From NCBI RefSeq assembly GCF_000321025.1, contig NZ_HE610717.1, positions 439,674 to 503,673 of the forward strand: a stretch of 64,000 nt of DNA. The letters are read 5' to 3'. How positions within the stretch are numbered: the first letter of the stretch is position 1; each line of letters starts with the position of its first letter. Origin of the DNA: Peptoniphilus senegalensis JC140 (GTDB lineage Bacteria > Bacillota > Clostridia > Tissierellales > Peptoniphilaceae). The notes under the pieces were generated by a model. The model saw only the letters and a list, made by a program, of their open reading frames with translations, had not been told where the DNA came from and ran no database searches. The position numbers were made by a program, and so were the translations under genes. Positions 46,350 to 56,200 of this stretch are shown in pieces.

Positions 46350-47777
46350 TTACTCATTAAGTTCCCAATGACCATTATTTCCACTACCTACATACTTCAG
46401 GTTATCTATTTCTTTTATAGCCCTTTCAATAGTCTTTACGCTAACTCCAGCTTCATCTGCAATAGCTTTTCTTGTAATCCTATCATTGCTTCTTACTTTT
46501 TCTTTGATGAACTCTACGAGGACTACCTTATCGTGAGCGACACCCTGAGCGACATCGTGAGCGACACCCTGAGCGACATTGTCGCCTCCAACTTTCTGCG
46601 TTGCTATCTTCTTCAAAGGAATAATCGTTCTGAATATATCTCCCTCCTCAAACAACGGATTTTGTCCTGAATAAAGCTGTGTGTACTTATAGGTATTTCT
46701 CATTCCTGAGCCTAATTCATCAGCAAGACCTATTTCTCTAAATACCTTTGATATAGCAGGGTTTTTAGGAAATGGCTCAAATTTCTGCAAGTCTAATGCT
46801 CCCATACCATGAGCCAAGTTGCTGTTTTCAACAGTAATTTTCTCATCATCAATAATCATCTTTGCAGGATACCCACTTGAATAATCCCTATGAGCCAATG
46901 TATTGGAAACTATCTCTCTAAGTATCCTATCTCTTGCATTGACATTGACAATTCCGTCCAATACAAATAAATCATTCAAATGCTTTTGCCCAAACTCAAT
47001 AAGCCTGTCATAACTATCAATCAGATTTGTTATGACAACATCTCTATCATCATATCTATCCTTATTTTCAACCCTGAATATTGCATCTGTTTTGTGCTGC
47101 GGAAGGACAGACATAATAGAGTTGTCTTTTCCAAATAAAAGAATGGCTGCTAATGTAATTCCCTCACGCTTTGTTTCCGGATCGGTCAGTATCAAATTGG
47201 CACTTCTAAGAAGTTCTTCATTGCTCATATTCTCCCAAATATGATTTTTATTTCGGGAAACAGCCATTTTCTTAGCTTTATCAATGACAGAAGCATCAAG
47301 AAAATCAATATCAAGATTCGGATATACTTTATTAACAAAATAGCTTCCTTGCTTTCTTGCATATAGCTTATATACAAGTTCGGAATGGTCTGTTATATTG
47401 ATGTCTCCCTCGTAAGACCTATCCCAAATTCTTCCGTTATGCCTGCACACCTGATAGCCTTCCGGAACTCTGATGTAAATTACTTTTTTCTCATCTATAT
47501 CAAAGACTTCAGGTAATAAATAAAGTGGCGGATACATCTTTTGCGGATTATTGATTGCCGTAGTAAATTCCTTAATCACTTTATCAACTTTGTCTTTACT
47601 AACACCAACAATCTCTCTTTTATCATTTACACCAAGTAAAATATGTCCACCATTTCTATTATTGAAAGAGCATACTGTATCAAAGACATCTTTGGTTAAA
47701 GCATTTTTGGATTCTTTAAACTCGACATCTATCTTCTCTCCATTTTGAATTAACTTCTTTATTTCATCTATCATCAT
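46350..47777 (-). CDS. Schlafen/AlbA_2 domain ATP-binding protein with C-terminal winged helix
   Basis: The product is about 475 residues. AlbA_2 domain at 1-130 (IDVEFKESKNALTKDVFDTVCSFNNRNGGHILLGV); a GHKL-like ATPase module (REIVSNTLAHRDYSSGYPAKMII ... GMGALDLQKFEPFPKNPAISKVF, ELGSGMRNTYKYT); an 8-residue repeat AQGVAHDV; then a winged helix (ITRKAIADEAGVSVKTIERAIKEIDNLKYV). Members act as transcription regulators or defence effectors; the role here is unknown. It follows an AbrB gene by 17 bases. Confidence 0.87.
   Translation of the reverse strand: MMIDEIKKLIQNGEKIDVEFKESKNALTKDVFDTVCSFNNRNGGHILLGVNDKREIVGVSKDKVDKVIKEFTTAINNPQKMYPPLYLLPEVFDIDEKKVIYIRVPEGYQVCRHNGRIWDRSYEGDINITDHSELVYKLYARKQGSYFVNKVYPNLDIDFLDASVIDKAKKMAVSRNKNHIWENMSNEELLRSANLILTDPETKREGITLAAILLFGKDNSIMSVLPQHKTDAIFRVENKDRYDDRDVVITNLIDSYDRLIEFGQKHLNDLFVLDGIVNVNARDRILREIVSNTLAHRDYSSGYPAKMIIDDEKITVENSNLAHGMGALDLQKFEPFPKNPAISKVFREIGLADELGSGMRNTYKYTQLYSGQNPLFEEGDIFRTIIPLKKIATQKVGGDNVAQGVAHDVAQGVAHDKVVLVEFIKEKVRSNDRITRKAIADEAGVSVKTIERAIKEIDNLKYVGSGNNGHWELNE
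46533..46580 (+). repeat. 24-bp tandem repeat, two units, in the Schlafen/AlbA gene
   Basis: Two 24-base units, each made of two similar 12-base halves (GTGAGCGACACC/CTGAGCGACATC), differ at the last base only. They encode VAQGVAHD on the minus strand. Unit changes keep the frame, so they would alter linker length between the ATPase and winged-helix parts. Confidence 0.85.
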
Positions 47778-47794
47778 CTGCTTTTTCACCACCT

Positions 47795-47974
47795 TTATTT
47801 CCCAATGTTTTCTTCAATAAAAACTTTGGAATTTTGAATTTCAACTCTATCTTTATTGACTACAAAAGTAACATAATCTCCATTTTCTAAATTCAAAAGT
47901 TCTCTTATCCTTTTCGGGATAGTAACCTGTCCTTTTGCCATAACTTTTGCAGTATCCATAAATATATCTTTCAT
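47795..47974 (-). CDS. AbrB/MazE/SpoVT-type DNA-binding protein
   Basis: The product is 59 residues. It has the swapped-hairpin signature VMAKGQVTIPKRIRELLNLENGDYVTFVV followed by KDRVEIQNSKVF. It resembles antitoxins and AbrB-type transition regulators. GAAAGGAAGTAAGT lies before ATG. It is co-transcribed with the Schlafen/AlbA gene. No separate toxin is visible, so it may control that gene or pair with it. Confidence 0.8.
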   Translation of the reverse strand: MKDIFMDTAKVMAKGQVTIPKRIRELLNLENGDYVTFVVNKDRVEIQNSKVFIEENIGK

Positions 47975-48057
47975 ACTTACTTCCTTTCGCCCTACTTTTC
48001 CTACAAGAAATTATAGCATTTTTAGAGGGTTTTTTCTACTCTGAAATTAGTGCTGTC

Positions 48058-49770
48058 TTACTTGCGATATGTCAAAACAGCCTCTTTTATCTCATTTTCA
48101 ATCGCATCTAAAAATTCTTTCTTAGACGATTTGCCTTGGGCAATATCCGCTAATTCCATTTCCCACTTTGCAGTTGTTTCCGCTGACTTGAAGGTATCTG
48201 CTACAATCGTTACAAGGCTGATCCCTTTATGTGTTGCAATTAGATTTTTCTTATCCCTTTCAACAAATCCCTTAAATATTAGATTTTCAATAATTCCTGC
48301 CCTTGTTGCAGGTGTTCCAAGTCCCTTTCTTTCCACTTCTACACCTTTTTCTAAGGCTTCATTTCCTGCAATCTCCATAGACTTTAGAAGCGTATCTTCA
48401 GTAAAGTGTTTCGGTGGTTGAGTAAATTTTTCTTTAATCTCTTTATTTTCAATACTTAAAACATCACAAATACTTACATCAGGAAGCTCTATGAACTCAT
48501 TCTTCTTGGACTTGTATTCTTTAAGGTATTTGCTAAAGCCCTCGTCTCTAATTACCCTTCCTGAACTTGTAAATTCAAATCCGTCAAATTCAGCTACAAT
48601 CTTTGTTGTGTTTTCCACTAATGGATAGCCTACACTTGCGTGAAGCTTATTAGAAATAAGCCTATATACCTTCGCTTCACTCTCAGGAATGCCTGATAAA
48701 TCTTCACTCAGTGAGCTTACTGTCGGAATAATAGCATGATGGTCTGTAACCTTTTTAGAGTTAAATACCGTCTTGATACGCTCTGTATCAAAATCATTTT
48801 TTCCTAAAATGTTATTGACCGTACTTACAATCATATCTTCCGTTAAGCATCTGCTGTCTGTTCTTGGATAGGTAATTAGTTTCTTTTCATACAGGCTTTG
48901 AGCATAATCAAGCGTCTGCTTTGCTGAATATCCAAAATATTTATTACACTCTCTTTGAAGTGTTGTTAGATCAAAGGGTAAATCCGGCTTTGTAATCTTT
49001 TCTTTTTGAATGACATCAGTTATTTCAATATTATCGCCTATTAAATTAATAAGCTGCTCTGCGGTTATTTCATCACCAATTTTGTCTGTCGATAATGTAA
49101 AGCCGTTCACAGAAAGCTCTACGGTGTAGTATTTTTCTTTCTTAAAATTACTTATTTCTTCATCTCTTTTTACAATCATGTAAAGTGTTGGGGTTTGTAC
49201 TCTCCCGACACTGTAATTTTGCTTATACAGGCAAGAATAGAGCCTACTGATATTCATTCCGACAAGCCAGTCTGCAATAGCTCTTGCCTGTGCCGATTCA
49301 AAGAGCTTATCGTAATCTTTGCCATTCTTTAGATTGGAAAATCCCTCTTTGATAGCACTATCTTCCATTGACGAAATCCAAAGACGCTGCATTTTCTTTT
49401 TGCATTTAGCTTCGTTATATACCAGTCGAAAAATACTTTCTCCTTCTCTTCCCGCATCGCACGCATTGATAACTGTATCAATCTCCTTATCATTCATCAG
49501 CTTTTTAAGGATATTGAACTGCTTTTTTGTAGCCTTTGCCACTTCAAATTTGTACTGCTTTGGAATAATTGGTAAATCCGATATATTCCACTTAGCGTAT
49601 TTTTCATCATAAGCGTCCGGATTTGCCATCTGAATTAGGTGACCTACACACCAAGATACCTTATATCCATTTCCCTCATAGTATCCATCTTTCTTTTTTG
49701 TAGCTCCTATTACCTTTGCAATTGATATAGCTACACTCGGTTTTTCTGCTATCACAAGTATATGTTCCAT
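48058..49770 (-). CDS. topB: DNA topoisomerase III
   Basis: ATG after GGAGG gives 570 residues. Toprim domain (MEHILVIAEKPSVAISIAK, CDAGREGESIFR), then YSVGRVQTPTL and active site LITYPRTDSRCL with the catalytic Tyr, and a C-terminal helical part. A type IA enzyme of this kind is standard in Tn1549-type ICEs; it likely relieves topological strain in transfer or replication. Confidence 0.93.
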   Translation of the reverse strand: MEHILVIAEKPSVAISIAKVIGATKKKDGYYEGNGYKVSWCVGHLIQMANPDAYDEKYAKWNISDLPIIPKQYKFEVAKATKKQFNILKKLMNDKEIDTVINACDAGREGESIFRLVYNEAKCKKKMQRLWISSMEDSAIKEGFSNLKNGKDYDKLFESAQARAIADWLVGMNISRLYSCLYKQNYSVGRVQTPTLYMIVKRDEEISNFKKEKYYTVELSVNGFTLSTDKIGDEITAEQLINLIGDNIEITDVIQKEKITKPDLPFDLTTLQRECNKYFGYSAKQTLDYAQSLYEKKLITYPRTDSRCLTEDMIVSTVNNILGKNDFDTERIKTVFNSKKVTDHHAIIPTVSSLSEDLSGIPESEAKVYRLISNKLHASVGYPLVENTTKIVAEFDGFEFTSSGRVIRDEGFSKYLKEYKSKKNEFIELPDVSICDVLSIENKEIKEKFTQPPKHFTEDTLLKSMEIAGNEALEKGVEVERKGLGTPATRAGIIENLIFKGFVERDKKNLIATHKGISLVTIVADTFKSAETTAKWEMELADIAQGKSSKKEFLDAIENEIKEAVLTYRK

Positions 49771-49797
49771 GTATATTTTTCCTCCTGCTTTCATTGT

Positions 49798-49837
49798 AAA
49801 AGGGCGAAAGATTTTACTCTCCCGCCCTGCGTTTGCA
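49798..49837 (-). terminator. Terminator between CD1107 and topB
   Basis: AGGGCGGGAGAG and CTTTCGCCCT pair with small bulges and are followed by TTTT on the minus strand. Confidence 0.6.
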
Positions 49838-49864
49838 CCCATAACAATATATTTTAAGATGCAT

Positions 49865-51409
49865 TTATTCTTCATCATAAACTTCTGTTTCTTCTGCTTC
49901 TCCTATTTCTTCCTCACTTTCTGCTTCCGAAAAGAAATCATCATCTTCTTCCTCTAATGATTCAAGCTCCTTGTCCTCTTTCTTTTTTACGACCTTAAAG
50001 TAATAACCTGCTCCTAATGCTCCGCCTATAACAAGAAGCAGAATAATGTATGTTCCTAAATTACTCTTTTCTTCTTTTTTCTCAGGCTTTACTTCTTCCT
50101 TAGTTGGCTCCTCTTTGCTAATCTCCTGCTTCGGAGCCTCTTTCTTTTCAACCATATTTAGAAGATCATCTTCAGATACTTCCGTTAAAAGCATTACATT
50201 TTCTTGTGTCTCATCGTGGTTGATGATGAGATGGAAGGTCTTACCGTTTTCCGTTTGAAAGGTAATAAACTGTCTTGCATCAGCAGAATACAGATCTGTT
50301 TCTTTGTTATCACCGCTATCCCCATGATGAATTGGATAGTCCTTATTCGCATTGTCCTTATTTTCCGTAACGGTTCCTCTTGCCTTTGACGGAGCAGAAG
50401 CTACTCCCTTATTGGTATTTACAGTCTTACTTGTCCCGTCCATAGATGAATCCTGATTGTTATTGGCAGGAGCTTTCGGTGTCAGCTTATTAGGATAGCG
50501 AATATCTTTCTCTTTCGTTTCAGAATTGCTTGTATCTTTTACAGTATTTTCTGAACTCGCCTGTGTAGTTGTGCTTTTTCCTGTGTTGTTTACAGGTGTT
50601 TGATTTGAAATGCCTGAGTTTGTCTTAATTTCGGAAATAGGGCTGTTCGGTGCAGACTGATTAGATATTACGTGAGCCTTGTTTGCTTCGTTTGCCTTTT
50701 CCTCAAGCTCTTTCATCTTTTTATTCAGCTTATCCATTTCCTTCTTCATGTCTTCTGATAAGCCCTTATTTTCCTTATCTTTTTTCATTTTTTCTTTCAA
50801 GCTTTCAATCTGGGCTTCAAGTTCTTTGATTTTTTCTTTCTGATTATCGCTTAATTTGTCTTTATCCTTCATTTCGCTATTTAACTTATCAAGTTTTTCC
50901 TGAAGCTCCTTAGTATCTTTTTCCATTTTGGAAATATCATTTTTAGAAAGCTCTGTCTGCGTTGACTTATCTTCCGTCTTTGGAGTTTTCGTCTGCGAGC
51001 TTTCATCCTGTTTCGGCTTTTCGTCTTCTGTCTGAGTCTCTTTATTTTTAGCCTCAGTCTTTGCTACCTTTCGGATAATTTCATCATTTCCATCGCCTTT
51101 TACTTCATAAAATAGAAACTCATCAATAAATTTCATATCATCAGGAAGCATCGGCAGATCTCCGCTGTCAAGAAGCTGTCCTTTCTCAGCCTTTATCTTT
51201 TCTTCCTTATAAACTTTTTCATCTTCAAAGATATACTTTACATTTACTTCCACTTGTGTTTGGACAGCTTTATCGCTTGTAGGTGCTCCCGCTAAGTTTT
51301 GCTCATGAGCATAAACAACTGTCCAAAGGCCCAAAAGGCAGCTTATACTTACAACGACTGCAAGTGCTGCTGTCCAAAACTTCTTATTCTTTTTCCAACT
51401 GGTTTTCAT
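49865..51409 (-). CDS. CD1107-like cell-surface protein (DUF4366)
   Basis: The product is 514 residues. A signal peptide (about 10-35, AALAVVVSISCLLGLWTVVYA), a small folded part (VNVKYIFEDEKVYKEEKIKA), a long coiled coil and Ser/Thr/Asn-rich stalk, the conserved HHGDSGDNKETDLYSADARQFITFQTENG region, one C-terminal membrane helix (YIILLLVIGGALGAGYYF) and an acidic cytosolic tail. It is thought to help cell contact or channel assembly. Confidence 0.87.
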   Translation of the reverse strand: MKTSWKKNKKFWTAALAVVVSISCLLGLWTVVYAHEQNLAGAPTSDKAVQTQVEVNVKYIFEDEKVYKEEKIKAEKGQLLDSGDLPMLPDDMKFIDEFLFYEVKGDGNDEIIRKVAKTEAKNKETQTEDEKPKQDESSQTKTPKTEDKSTQTELSKNDISKMEKDTKELQEKLDKLNSEMKDKDKLSDNQKEKIKELEAQIESLKEKMKKDKENKGLSEDMKKEMDKLNKKMKELEEKANEANKAHVISNQSAPNSPISEIKTNSGISNQTPVNNTGKSTTTQASSENTVKDTSNSETKEKDIRYPNKLTPKAPANNNQDSSMDGTSKTVNTNKGVASAPSKARGTVTENKDNANKDYPIHHGDSGDNKETDLYSADARQFITFQTENGKTFHLIINHDETQENVMLLTEVSEDDLLNMVEKKEAPKQEISKEEPTKEEVKPEKKEEKSNLGTYIILLLVIGGALGAGYYFKVVKKKEDKELESLEEEDDDFFSEAESEEEIGEAEETEVYDEE

Positions 51410-51623
51410 TTGACTTCTCCTTTTTCATTTCTACTCTTTGTCTGTTTACCTTTGCCATCAAATCACTGATTGTAATGTTGTTCTTTCTGCAAATGGCAAT
51501 GATTTCTTCGTTTTCAAGTTCTTCTTCACGAATAAATAAAGGCTCCAATTCTTCATCAATCAGAGCCTTTTTATCCTTCAACTTCTTTATTTTGTTTTTC
51601 ACTACCGTTAATTCTCGTTTCAC
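51384..51623 (-). CDS. DUF4315 family small protein
   Basis: A GTG after GGAGG is taken as the start; 79 residues. It is a helical, charged protein (TVVKNKIKKLKDKKALIDEELEPLFIREEELENEEIIAICRKNNIT). It overlaps the start of the CD1107 gene and follows the NlpC/P60 gene, as in related ICEs. The function is unknown. Confidence 0.8.
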   Translation of the reverse strand: MKRELTVVKNKIKKLKDKKALIDEELEPLFIREEELENEEIIAICRKNNITISDLMAKVNRQRVEMKKEKSNENQLEKE

Positions 51624-51634
51624 ATTGTTACCTC

Positions 51635-53767
51635 CTATTTCTTTACGTTTGGTGGGAATCCAAATCCTACGGGATGATGCTTGCAGAAAGACGCAATCCA
51701 ATTGTCTAAAGTGGTTACTCTTATTCGTCCAATATTATCCATAACTTTACCATCTCCAATATAAATTCCTACATGACCATAGGTAAGTCCTGCTGTGCTT
51801 CCACTACTACTGCTTTCCACCGCTACAAGCATTCCCACCTTGAGTTTTGACCTGTCTGATGTAAAAGTATAGTTTCTGTACATATCGCAGGCATTTCCGC
51901 CAATATATCCAAGACCTGCATTTTGATAGACCTGTGAAACCCACATGGCACACCAGCCTGCACCCGGAGATGGCGTGATATATGCAGCATTAACAATCTT
52001 CTTTTGAACTTCACTTGATGCTTCATACTCAACTCCACCACCTACGCCACCATTTGCACTGATAAGGTCAGAATTTCCAAAGGCTTCTCCCATATTTCCT
52101 TGTGCAAGGAATAAGGCTTCATAGTGCTTTAAGTTATCGGGATAGTTTGCAAATACCTTTCGGATAATGCTGTCCATCTCTTTTTTATGCAGCGTTACAA
52201 TGAGCTTTTTATACTCATAAGGTTCTTCATGACTTTCGGTATATTCATTGCCATCTTCATCGGTATAGGTTTCTGTAACTGTCCTGTATCTGATTTCAAC
52301 TTCTTCCCTATATTCAAGGTCATACATGGACTCAAACAATTCTTTTAATATGGATTCTACTTCCGATACACTCTTTACCTCTCCACATCTTGATGTAATA
52401 TAGGATAAAAGCTCATGGACATTATGACCAATATACTCTGTATTATTTAAGATGTATTCGTCATAGCCGGGATAGTTATTTTTGACATGATCAACCTCGT
52501 TTTGAAGCTCACTCTCCATAGCGGAAAAGTTCTGATTGATTTCATTTAGGACATTTGGCTTTGACAAATAGCTTGTTGTAAGAACAGAACTTGTGGAGTT
52601 CATAAAGCCTGTCATTCCCGTTCCCGCAAAGTTGATAAAGAAAGTTCCCAAAATAATAAGACCTATGAAAATAATCATAAGTCCCTTTGCTTTTCTTACT
52701 ATAAATCTCTTTGAAGCTTTCAACGAGCCAATGAGGTTTTCTTTAATCCGATCTCTGAGTCTTGACTTATTCTCACGACGAATGGCTGCCTTTACCTGAT
52801 TTTTCTTTTGAAATCTTTTATAGGCATTTGCTCTTTTATATTCATTCGTCTTTTTCAGGTTCTCTTTGGCATCACGAAATTCAAGCTTCGATTTTCGCTT
52901 CCTGATTTTATAATCCTTATTTGTAAGATCGTATCCTTTCTTCGCCTTTTTCTTATCAGAATATTTCTTTATGCCATGAATGAGTTTAGAGCTTGCGTCC
53001 GCCGTCTTTTCTCCTGCTTCCACCCCTTTATTTTCATCACTTCCATGAGAAAGATAATCCCTTACGGTTTCACTTCCTTTGGCAAGTCCTGAAAGGGCAG
53101 ATACCTTTACCATATCTTTCTTTAGCTTTTTCCTCTGCTCTTTAGAAAGGCTACTATGAACTTTTTCGCTTGTAGCATCTTTTCCAGTCTTTTTACCTTC
53201 AGATTTATTTTCCTTTGACGCATCTTCTTTTTTTCTTGTATAAAGGCTTTCGGTGTAGTTTTTCCTCTTATACTTTCTCTTTTTAGCCTCATAACTTTTA
53301 GGGGAACTTCCAATAAACTCATCTTTTTTATGGAGATTATCATCCACATCATAAGTTGACTCAAAATAGTCGCTATCCCTAAAGTCATTATCGTATCTGT
53401 CTATAATCCCGTCATTATCAAGGTCTTTTCCTAAAGGATCATAGATTTTTCCATCCTTTACCTCCGTAATATAATCCGATCTTCCTGTTTCACTTACATC
53501 AGCTACACTATCCTTATCAGAAGCTCTATATCTTGCGTTTCTCTTGGATGTTCCATAAGCCTTTTCATTATCAGAACTTACCTTGTTTATTTTCTTATGA
53601 ACCTTGTCCTGAAATCTGTCTTTGTCATGGACGATTTTTCCTCTGTAATCATCGTTGTGCTTTAGCTTACTTTCTTCAGATGTAGTGAATGTTTCACTAT
53701 GGATCATTTCTCTTTCAAGACTTGCCTTATGCCTTTCCCTAAAATCCTTTTTCAGCTTTTTTCCCAT
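51635..53767 (-). CDS. CD1108-like NlpC/P60-type cell-wall hydrolase of the mating channel
   Basis: The product is 710 residues. A long basic cytosolic part with an acidic EF-hand-like insert DLDNDGIIDRYDNDFRDS near residue 115; one membrane helix near 365-390 (GLMIIFIGLIILGTFFIN); an outside helical domain; and a C-terminal cysteine-peptidase domain with GAGWCAMWVSQVY and YGHVGIYIG. It opens peptidoglycan for the channel (VirB1-like role). ATG follows GAAGTGAGG. Confidence 0.88.
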   Translation of the reverse strand: MGKKLKKDFRERHKASLEREMIHSETFTTSEESKLKHNDDYRGKIVHDKDRFQDKVHKKINKVSSDNEKAYGTSKRNARYRASDKDSVADVSETGRSDYITEVKDGKIYDPLGKDLDNDGIIDRYDNDFRDSDYFESTYDVDDNLHKKDEFIGSSPKSYEAKKRKYKRKNYTESLYTRKKEDASKENKSEGKKTGKDATSEKVHSSLSKEQRKKLKKDMVKVSALSGLAKGSETVRDYLSHGSDENKGVEAGEKTADASSKLIHGIKKYSDKKKAKKGYDLTNKDYKIRKRKSKLEFRDAKENLKKTNEYKRANAYKRFQKKNQVKAAIRRENKSRLRDRIKENLIGSLKASKRFIVRKAKGLMIIFIGLIILGTFFINFAGTGMTGFMNSTSSVLTTSYLSKPNVLNEINQNFSAMESELQNEVDHVKNNYPGYDEYILNNTEYIGHNVHELLSYITSRCGEVKSVSEVESILKELFESMYDLEYREEVEIRYRTVTETYTDEDGNEYTESHEEPYEYKKLIVTLHKKEMDSIIRKVFANYPDNLKHYEALFLAQGNMGEAFGNSDLISANGGVGGGVEYEASSEVQKKIVNAAYITPSPGAGWCAMWVSQVYQNAGLGYIGGNACDMYRNYTFTSDRSKLKVGMLVAVESSSSGSTAGLTYGHVGIYIGDGKVMDNIGRIRVTTLDNWIASFCKHHPVGFGFPPNVKK

Positions 53768-53770
53768 AGG

Positions 53771-56200
53771 CTACCTCACTTCTTCAGGCTTGGTAGTCAT
53801 CTTCTGATAGAGAATTGTATCTTTCGGGAACTTATCAAGGAAAGGAACAATGGTATTTCCAAAGAACAGTAGTCCCTCGCCCTCATTTGAGTTGGTAACA
53901 TATCTAAGCTGAGGAAGTGAGATTTTAAGTTTTCTTGCTAAAATTTCTCTGTCTCCTGACGCTTGATTTAGCATTAAGACAAAGTCGGTATTATCAAAGA
54001 TATTTTCAATTTCCTTACTCATAAGTAGGTCTTTGACATTTTGCGTAATACCTGTTGGAATACCTCCCCATTTTCTAAAACGCTTCCATATTTCCACAGA
54101 ATAAGATGCTGTCTGCTCATCTTTTAATAGCAAGTGAAACTCATCTATATAGTACCTTGTAGCCTTGCTTCCTCTATTTTGAGATACTTTATTCCACACC
54201 TGATCCTGTATAACAAGCATTCCTATTTTCTTTAGCTGACTTCCAAGCTCTTTAATATCAAAGCACAGGAGTTTCTTATTTAAGTCCACATTTGACCTGT
54301 GATTAAAAACATTAAGGGAACCTGATACATAGATTTCCATCTCCGTTGCCAGCTTTTTACCGACCTTTTCTTCCTGTCCTTTTAACATATCGTATAGGTC
54401 TTGCAGTATTGGCATATTGTCAGGAGTTGGATTATCAAAATACTTTTCGTAAATCTTAGGTAAGCACCTGTCTATAACGGACTTTTCTTCTGCAGTAAGT
54501 CCACTGCCACCAACTACAAGTTCAAGCATACTCATAATGAAGTTTGCTTTGTCTTTCAGTGGTGCATCCCCATCGCCATAGTTCATATTTATATCAAGGG
54601 GATTCAGATAGTCTTTCGACTTACTGCTGACCTTGATTACTTCACCATTAAACTGCCTTACAAGGTTCCCGTACTCGCCCTCCGGATCGCAGATAATCAC
54701 ATCATCATCTGTTACAAGAATCGCATTTGCCATTTCACGCTTTGCAGAAAATGACTTTCCGCTACCCGGAGTTCCAAGAATTAGACCATTCGGGTTCTTG
54801 AGCTTCTTTCTGTCTGCCATAATCAGGTTATGGCTTAAGGCATTTAGCCCGTAGTAAAGACTGTTACTTGAATTGATGAAAAGCTCCTCTGTAGTAAAGG
54901 GCATAAAGACCGCCGTAGATGAACTCGTCAGTCCTCTGTCTATTTCAATCTTATTTACGCCAAGAGGCAACACACTCACTAAACCTTGCTCCTGCGTATG
55001 GTCAAGTCTTTTTATTTTACAATTGTGCTTATTGGCAATAGAGCTTATTTGAGAAATGGTGTTATCGAGCTTTTGCAGCGTCCTTGCAAAGTTCATAAAG
55101 ACGATACTCACCACAAACATTCGCTCATCTCTTGTCTGTAAGTCCTTTAGGAGGCTTTTTACATCTTCTCCATAGGTGATTAAGTCCGATGGAAGAATGT
55201 CCATATCATAACCGCTTCTTACCGCTTTCTTATTTTCCTCAATCTTCATCTTGTCAATATCGGTATTTTTTCTCTTTACCATTTTAATAGCTTCCGATTG
55301 GTCGATTGCCTTAATATGAAAGGAAATATTGATGTTATCATCAATATCCAAAAACTCGGCAAGCATACGGTCTGAAAGCTCGCTTGCAAGAATTTGAAAA
55401 TGACTTACTGCCCCGATAAATTTTCCAAACTTAAAGTACCTTGAAGGCGTGAAGTTAAATTCATCAGGTACAATGTATGTTTTAGTGCTTTCCCTTTTCC
55501 TCAGATTTTTGTATGAAAACTCAAAGGTCTTATTGGGATTTAATATATCGTGAAGTATCTTTAATCTTTCTTCTCCTGTAAGACTTTCAGCACGAACCCC
55601 CATACTCTTTAGATTAGATAATATATCTATCTCCAGTCTTTCCAGTTTTGATGTTGCCTGCTCTAAATTATCCGCTTCCACCGTAAAGGTTACATACTTT
55701 GATTTTTTCAGTCCGTTATTTCCCTTTACAATCTGACTTTTCAGCATTTCTCTAAACTCAAGGCGAATATCGTCAAACCCGTCCTTTTTATCCGGTATTT
55801 GAATAGCTGATTTCATTTCTTCATTTCTGCCAAGCTGATTAATATATGAAAACTCTATGCTGACACTTGGATCAAAGGAATTAAGAAAATTTGCAAACTG
55901 ATTAAAAATCAAATCTCTATCTTCTTCTAAGGCAAGCTGATAGTTTATATCCTCAAAAGCGATACTCTTATTAAAATGCTTTTCATCAATCTGACATATC
56001 CCGCTTTTTAAAAGTCTAAGGTAGGGAATGGTATCTTCAACAGTGTATCTTTTCGGTTCTTTTCTAAAAATAAGGTCAAGTAGCCCGCCTTTATCTTTTT
56101 TAGATTTTCCCTTATTTTGCTTTAAGTCCTGTTTTTGACTTCTTAACTTCTTTTTGTTTTGTTCTAACTTTACCTGCTGAATCTTTCTTTTGTCTTTCAA
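53771..56200 (-). CDS. VirB4/TraE-type ATPase
   Basis: TTG 6 bases after AGGAGG is the probable start; 809 residues. The basic N-terminus is followed by the TraC/VirB4 N-terminal domain. Walker A GTPGSGKSFSAKREM lies near residue 480, and Walker B YYIDEFHLLL near 683. It powers channel assembly at the membrane. It overlaps the PrgI gene by about 90 bases. Confidence 0.93.
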   Translation of the reverse strand: MKDKRKIQQVKLEQNKKKLRSQKQDLKQNKGKSKKDKGGLLDLIFRKEPKRYTVEDTIPYLRLLKSGICQIDEKHFNKSIAFEDINYQLALEEDRDLIFNQFANFLNSFDPSVSIEFSYINQLGRNEEMKSAIQIPDKKDGFDDIRLEFREMLKSQIVKGNNGLKKSKYVTFTVEADNLEQATSKLERLEIDILSNLKSMGVRAESLTGEERLKILHDILNPNKTFEFSYKNLRKRESTKTYIVPDEFNFTPSRYFKFGKFIGAVSHFQILASELSDRMLAEFLDIDDNINISFHIKAIDQSEAIKMVKRKNTDIDKMKIEENKKAVRSGYDMDILPSDLITYGEDVKSLLKDLQTRDERMFVVSIVFMNFARTLQKLDNTISQISSIANKHNCKIKRLDHTQEQGLVSVLPLGVNKIEIDRGLTSSSTAVFMPFTTEELFINSSNSLYYGLNALSHNLIMADRKKLKNPNGLILGTPGSGKSFSAKREMANAILVTDDDVIICDPEGEYGNLVRQFNGEVIKVSSKSKDYLNPLDINMNYGDGDAPLKDKANFIMSMLELVVGGSGLTAEEKSVIDRCLPKIYEKYFDNPTPDNMPILQDLYDMLKGQEEKVGKKLATEMEIYVSGSLNVFNHRSNVDLNKKLLCFDIKELGSQLKKIGMLVIQDQVWNKVSQNRGSKATRYYIDEFHLLLKDEQTASYSVEIWKRFRKWGGIPTGITQNVKDLLMSKEIENIFDNTDFVLMLNQASGDREILARKLKISLPQLRYVTNSNEGEGLLFFGNTIVPFLDKFPKDTILYQKMTTKPEEVR

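Noticed and set aside
46533-46580. CRISPR-like repeat
   Set aside because: Units are directly adjacent with no spacers and lie inside a coding frame.
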